Shown one piece after another: positions 42,787 through 44,120 of a stretch of DNA of 44,120 bases. Position numbers and translations under genes: made by a program. Under the pieces are notes generated by a model. The model did not search any database. It was not told the origin of the DNA and saw only the letters and a program-made list of their open reading frames with translations. The DNA is from Sphingomonas sp. Lineage in GTDB: Bacteria > Pseudomonadota > Alphaproteobacteria > Sphingomonadales > Sphingomonadaceae. The first letter of the stretch is position 1; each line of letters begins with the position of its first letter. The DNA lies in contig PAOI01000046.1 in the NCBI GenBank assembly GCA_002707985.1, positions 1 through 44,120 of the forward strand, in the 5' to 3' direction.

Positions 42787-43325
42787 AGACCCAGAGCCTT
42801 CAAAATCTCGTTCACGGTCACGTCGTGCGGCATCGCGATGCTTTCGACGCGGATCGGCGCGAGCGCATAGACCGGATTTCGCACGCGCGCGAGTTCGGTA
42901 AGCACTTCGATCGGATCGCGGTCGCGCAGCAACGGACGCGAATCCCGACGGCTGACGCGCTCGGCCAGGACATGCGGTTCGGCATCGAGCCAGATCGCCA
43001 GCGTCCGTTCGAGGATCAGCGCGCGCGTCTCATCGTTCAGGAACGCGCCGCCTCCGGTCGCGATCACTTTCGGCGTCGTGTCGTCGATCAGGCGCGCCAG
43101 CACGCGCCGTTCGCCGTCGCGGAAGTGCGGCTCGCCGAATTTGTCGAAAATTTCCGGAATCGTCATGCCCGCCGCCGCTTCGATCTCGCAATCGGCATCG
43201 ACGAATGGCAGATGCAGTCGTTGCGCCAGCCGGCGACCCACGGTCGACTTGCCCGCGCCCATCAGCCCGATCAATACGATCGGCTTGCCGCTCCAGGTCG
43301 CGTGACTGACATCGGTTTGTAACAT
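42783..43325 (-). CDS. aroK: Shikimate kinase
   Basis: A 180-aa kinase with Walker A GLMGAGKST (residues 20-28), the shikimate-binding DAD (LPFVDADCEIE), GGGAFLNDETR, and the lid segment SRRDSRPLLRDRDPIEV. It phosphorylates shikimate on its 3-OH. First gene of aroK-aroB; the start is ATG at 43325 after a short leader. Confidence 0.97.
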   Translation of the reverse strand: MLQTDVSHATWSGKPIVLIGLMGAGKSTVGRRLAQRLHLPFVDADCEIEAAAGMTIPEIFDKFGEPHFRDGERRVLARLIDDTTPKVIATGGGAFLNDETRALILERTLAIWLDAEPHVLAERVSRRDSRPLLRDRDPIEVLTELARVRNPVYALAPIRVESIAMPHDVTVNEILKALGL

Positions 43326-43407
43326 GACAGTTGGGGCTATACAGCCAGCGTCGGTCTCGGGCAAAAGGCCGCCGACCTGATTTTCCTCTGTCCACGGACC
43401 CTGTTCC

Positions 43408-43545
43408 ATGCCTCGTTCGCTCATCGCTCTGGTCGTCGTCCTGTTGTTGCTCGTTGGCGGCCTGTTCTTTCTCGCCGGCCGCAATAGCGAACAGGAGCCG
43501 GTTCGTGTTGAAAAGGACGTTACGCTTGAAAATCTCTCGCAGTAA
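43408..43545 (+). CDS. 45-residue membrane protein
   Basis: A short ORF with one hydrophobic helix (SLIALVVVLLLLVGGLFFLAG) and a polar tail ending VEKDVTLENLSQ. It is divergent from aroK and overlaps the next start by 20 bases. Placement and the strong helix suggest a real protein. No family recognised. Confidence 0.6.
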   Translation: MPRSLIALVVVLLLLVGGLFFLAGRNSEQEPVRVEKDVTLENLSQ

Positions 43546-44120
43546 CGTCGCCTTCGGGGCAATTGCGGTTGCGCTGCTGGCTGCGGGCGCGGGGATTCCC
43601 GCGCTCGGTCAGGATCGGCAGGACCGACAGGACGCGCCCGAATCGCTGTTGCCGCCCGGATTCGGTGAGCCGGATACGACGCCGCCGGCGCCGCAGCCGA
43701 CGCGGGCGACCAACCCTGCGCCGCGTCCGGAAATCGTGCAGCCGATCCCCTCAGCACCTGCACAAAGCGCGGAAACCGGCGGAGAATCGCCAGTACCTCA
43801 GCCGACTCCGACGCTGTCGACCGTTGATTATTCGCGGTACGAACTGCCCGAATTCGCACGCCGCTCGACTGCGCGGGTCGGTACGGTCGCCTATGGCAAC
43901 CCGCCCTTCGCGCATGATTCGTTCGGTCGGGCAAATGGTCGCTATCTTCAGGGGCTGATGCGGCGGCTCGACGCGCCGATCGCGTCGCGCTGGCTTTCGA
44001 TCGCGCTGCGCCGCGCCTTGATGTCCCGGATCGACACGCCGCAGGGCATTTCCGGCGCCGATTTCACGGCAGAGCGCGCATGGCTGTTGCTCCGCATGGG
44101 CGAATCGGTTGCCGCGCGGC
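43526..44120 (+). CDS. Exported protein, 3' part beyond the window
   Basis: From TTG at 43526 the frame stays open to the window end (198 codons and one base). AAGGA at 43513-43517 stands eight bases before the TTG. The product opens with a signal peptide (KISRSNVAFGAIAVALLAAGAGIPALG), then a Pro-rich linker (about residues 45-95) and a folded part (VDYSRYELPEFARRSTARVG). Partial at the right edge. Function not recognised. Confidence 0.7.
   Translation, partial: MKISRSNVAFGAIAVALLAAGAGIPALGQDRQDRQDAPESLLPPGFGEPDTTPPAPQPTRATNPAPRPEIVQPIPSAPAQSAETGGESPVPQPTPTLSTVDYSRYELPEFARRSTARVGTVAYGNPPFAHDSFGRANGRYLQGLMRRLDAPIASRWLSIALRRALMSRIDTPQGISGADFTAERAWLLLRMGESVAAR

Noticed and set aside
1..44120. 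CRISPR arrays, insertion sequences or prophage genes
   Set aside because: No regularly spaced repeats with unique spacers, no transposase, integrase or phage structural genes were seen on either strand.

Overview
The window looks like the chromosome of a high-GC alphaproteobacterium of the order Sphingomonadales (Sphingomonas or a close relative). The evidence is the base composition, the many TonB-receptor and serine-hydrolase genes, a UbiM-type ubiquinone hydroxylase, an MprF homologue, and housekeeping genes of alphaproteobacterial type (rarA, radA, cvpA, aroK-aroB). This is an inference from family resemblance; no 16S gene is present.

Left edge (1-476): the 5' half of a tRNA-Gly(CCC) gene on the minus strand stops just past the anticodon. 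Beyond it lie two copies of CGTTTTACA. This looks like the border of an integrated element or an old integration scar; the next ~300 bases hold no convincing gene.

Region 477-13425 is the most coherent block. An XRE-cupin regulator is divergent from a membrane-anchored serine hydrolase and a DgcA-type racemase/epimerase. Then come a TonB receptor, a DgcN (DUF1611) protein, a YkvI-like permease, a secreted serine hydrolase and an M19 dipeptidase lipoprotein, mostly with overlapping or nearly touching ends. The two transcripts appear to share one promoter/operator design: TTGACA, 7 bases, AATCAGGA, 8 bases, TCC. An Lrp-type regulator and a Leu/Glu-type amino acid dehydrogenase follow divergently. 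I read the block as a scavenging locus for D-amino-acid-containing peptides, probably murein-derived and centred on D-glutamate.

Region 13475-17342 holds a pirin with a small unknown protein opposite a LysR regulator, a sensor kinase with a degenerate receiver domain plus its CheY-like partner, and tRNA-Thr(TGT). Region 17463-24590 holds a lipoprotein, a tightly packed mprF-yjbR-DUF429-like unit, rarA and ubiM. Region 24593-31854 holds a PadR regulator preceded by three GATATATC boxes, a DUF2218 protein, an L,D-transpeptidase, a glycosyltransferase, an SDR protein, radA, and a serine hydrolase behind a membrane-anchored XRE regulator. Region 32009-41648 holds a lipocalin, a DUF5694-like protein, an alpha/beta hydrolase, cvpA, an IscU-like scaffold fused by overlap to a Kef-type antiporter, small membrane proteins, and an M1 peptidase. 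The right end holds aroK-aroB and, divergently, two overlapping exported or membrane ORFs, the last running off the window.

No phage genes, insertion sequences or CRISPR arrays were seen inside the window.
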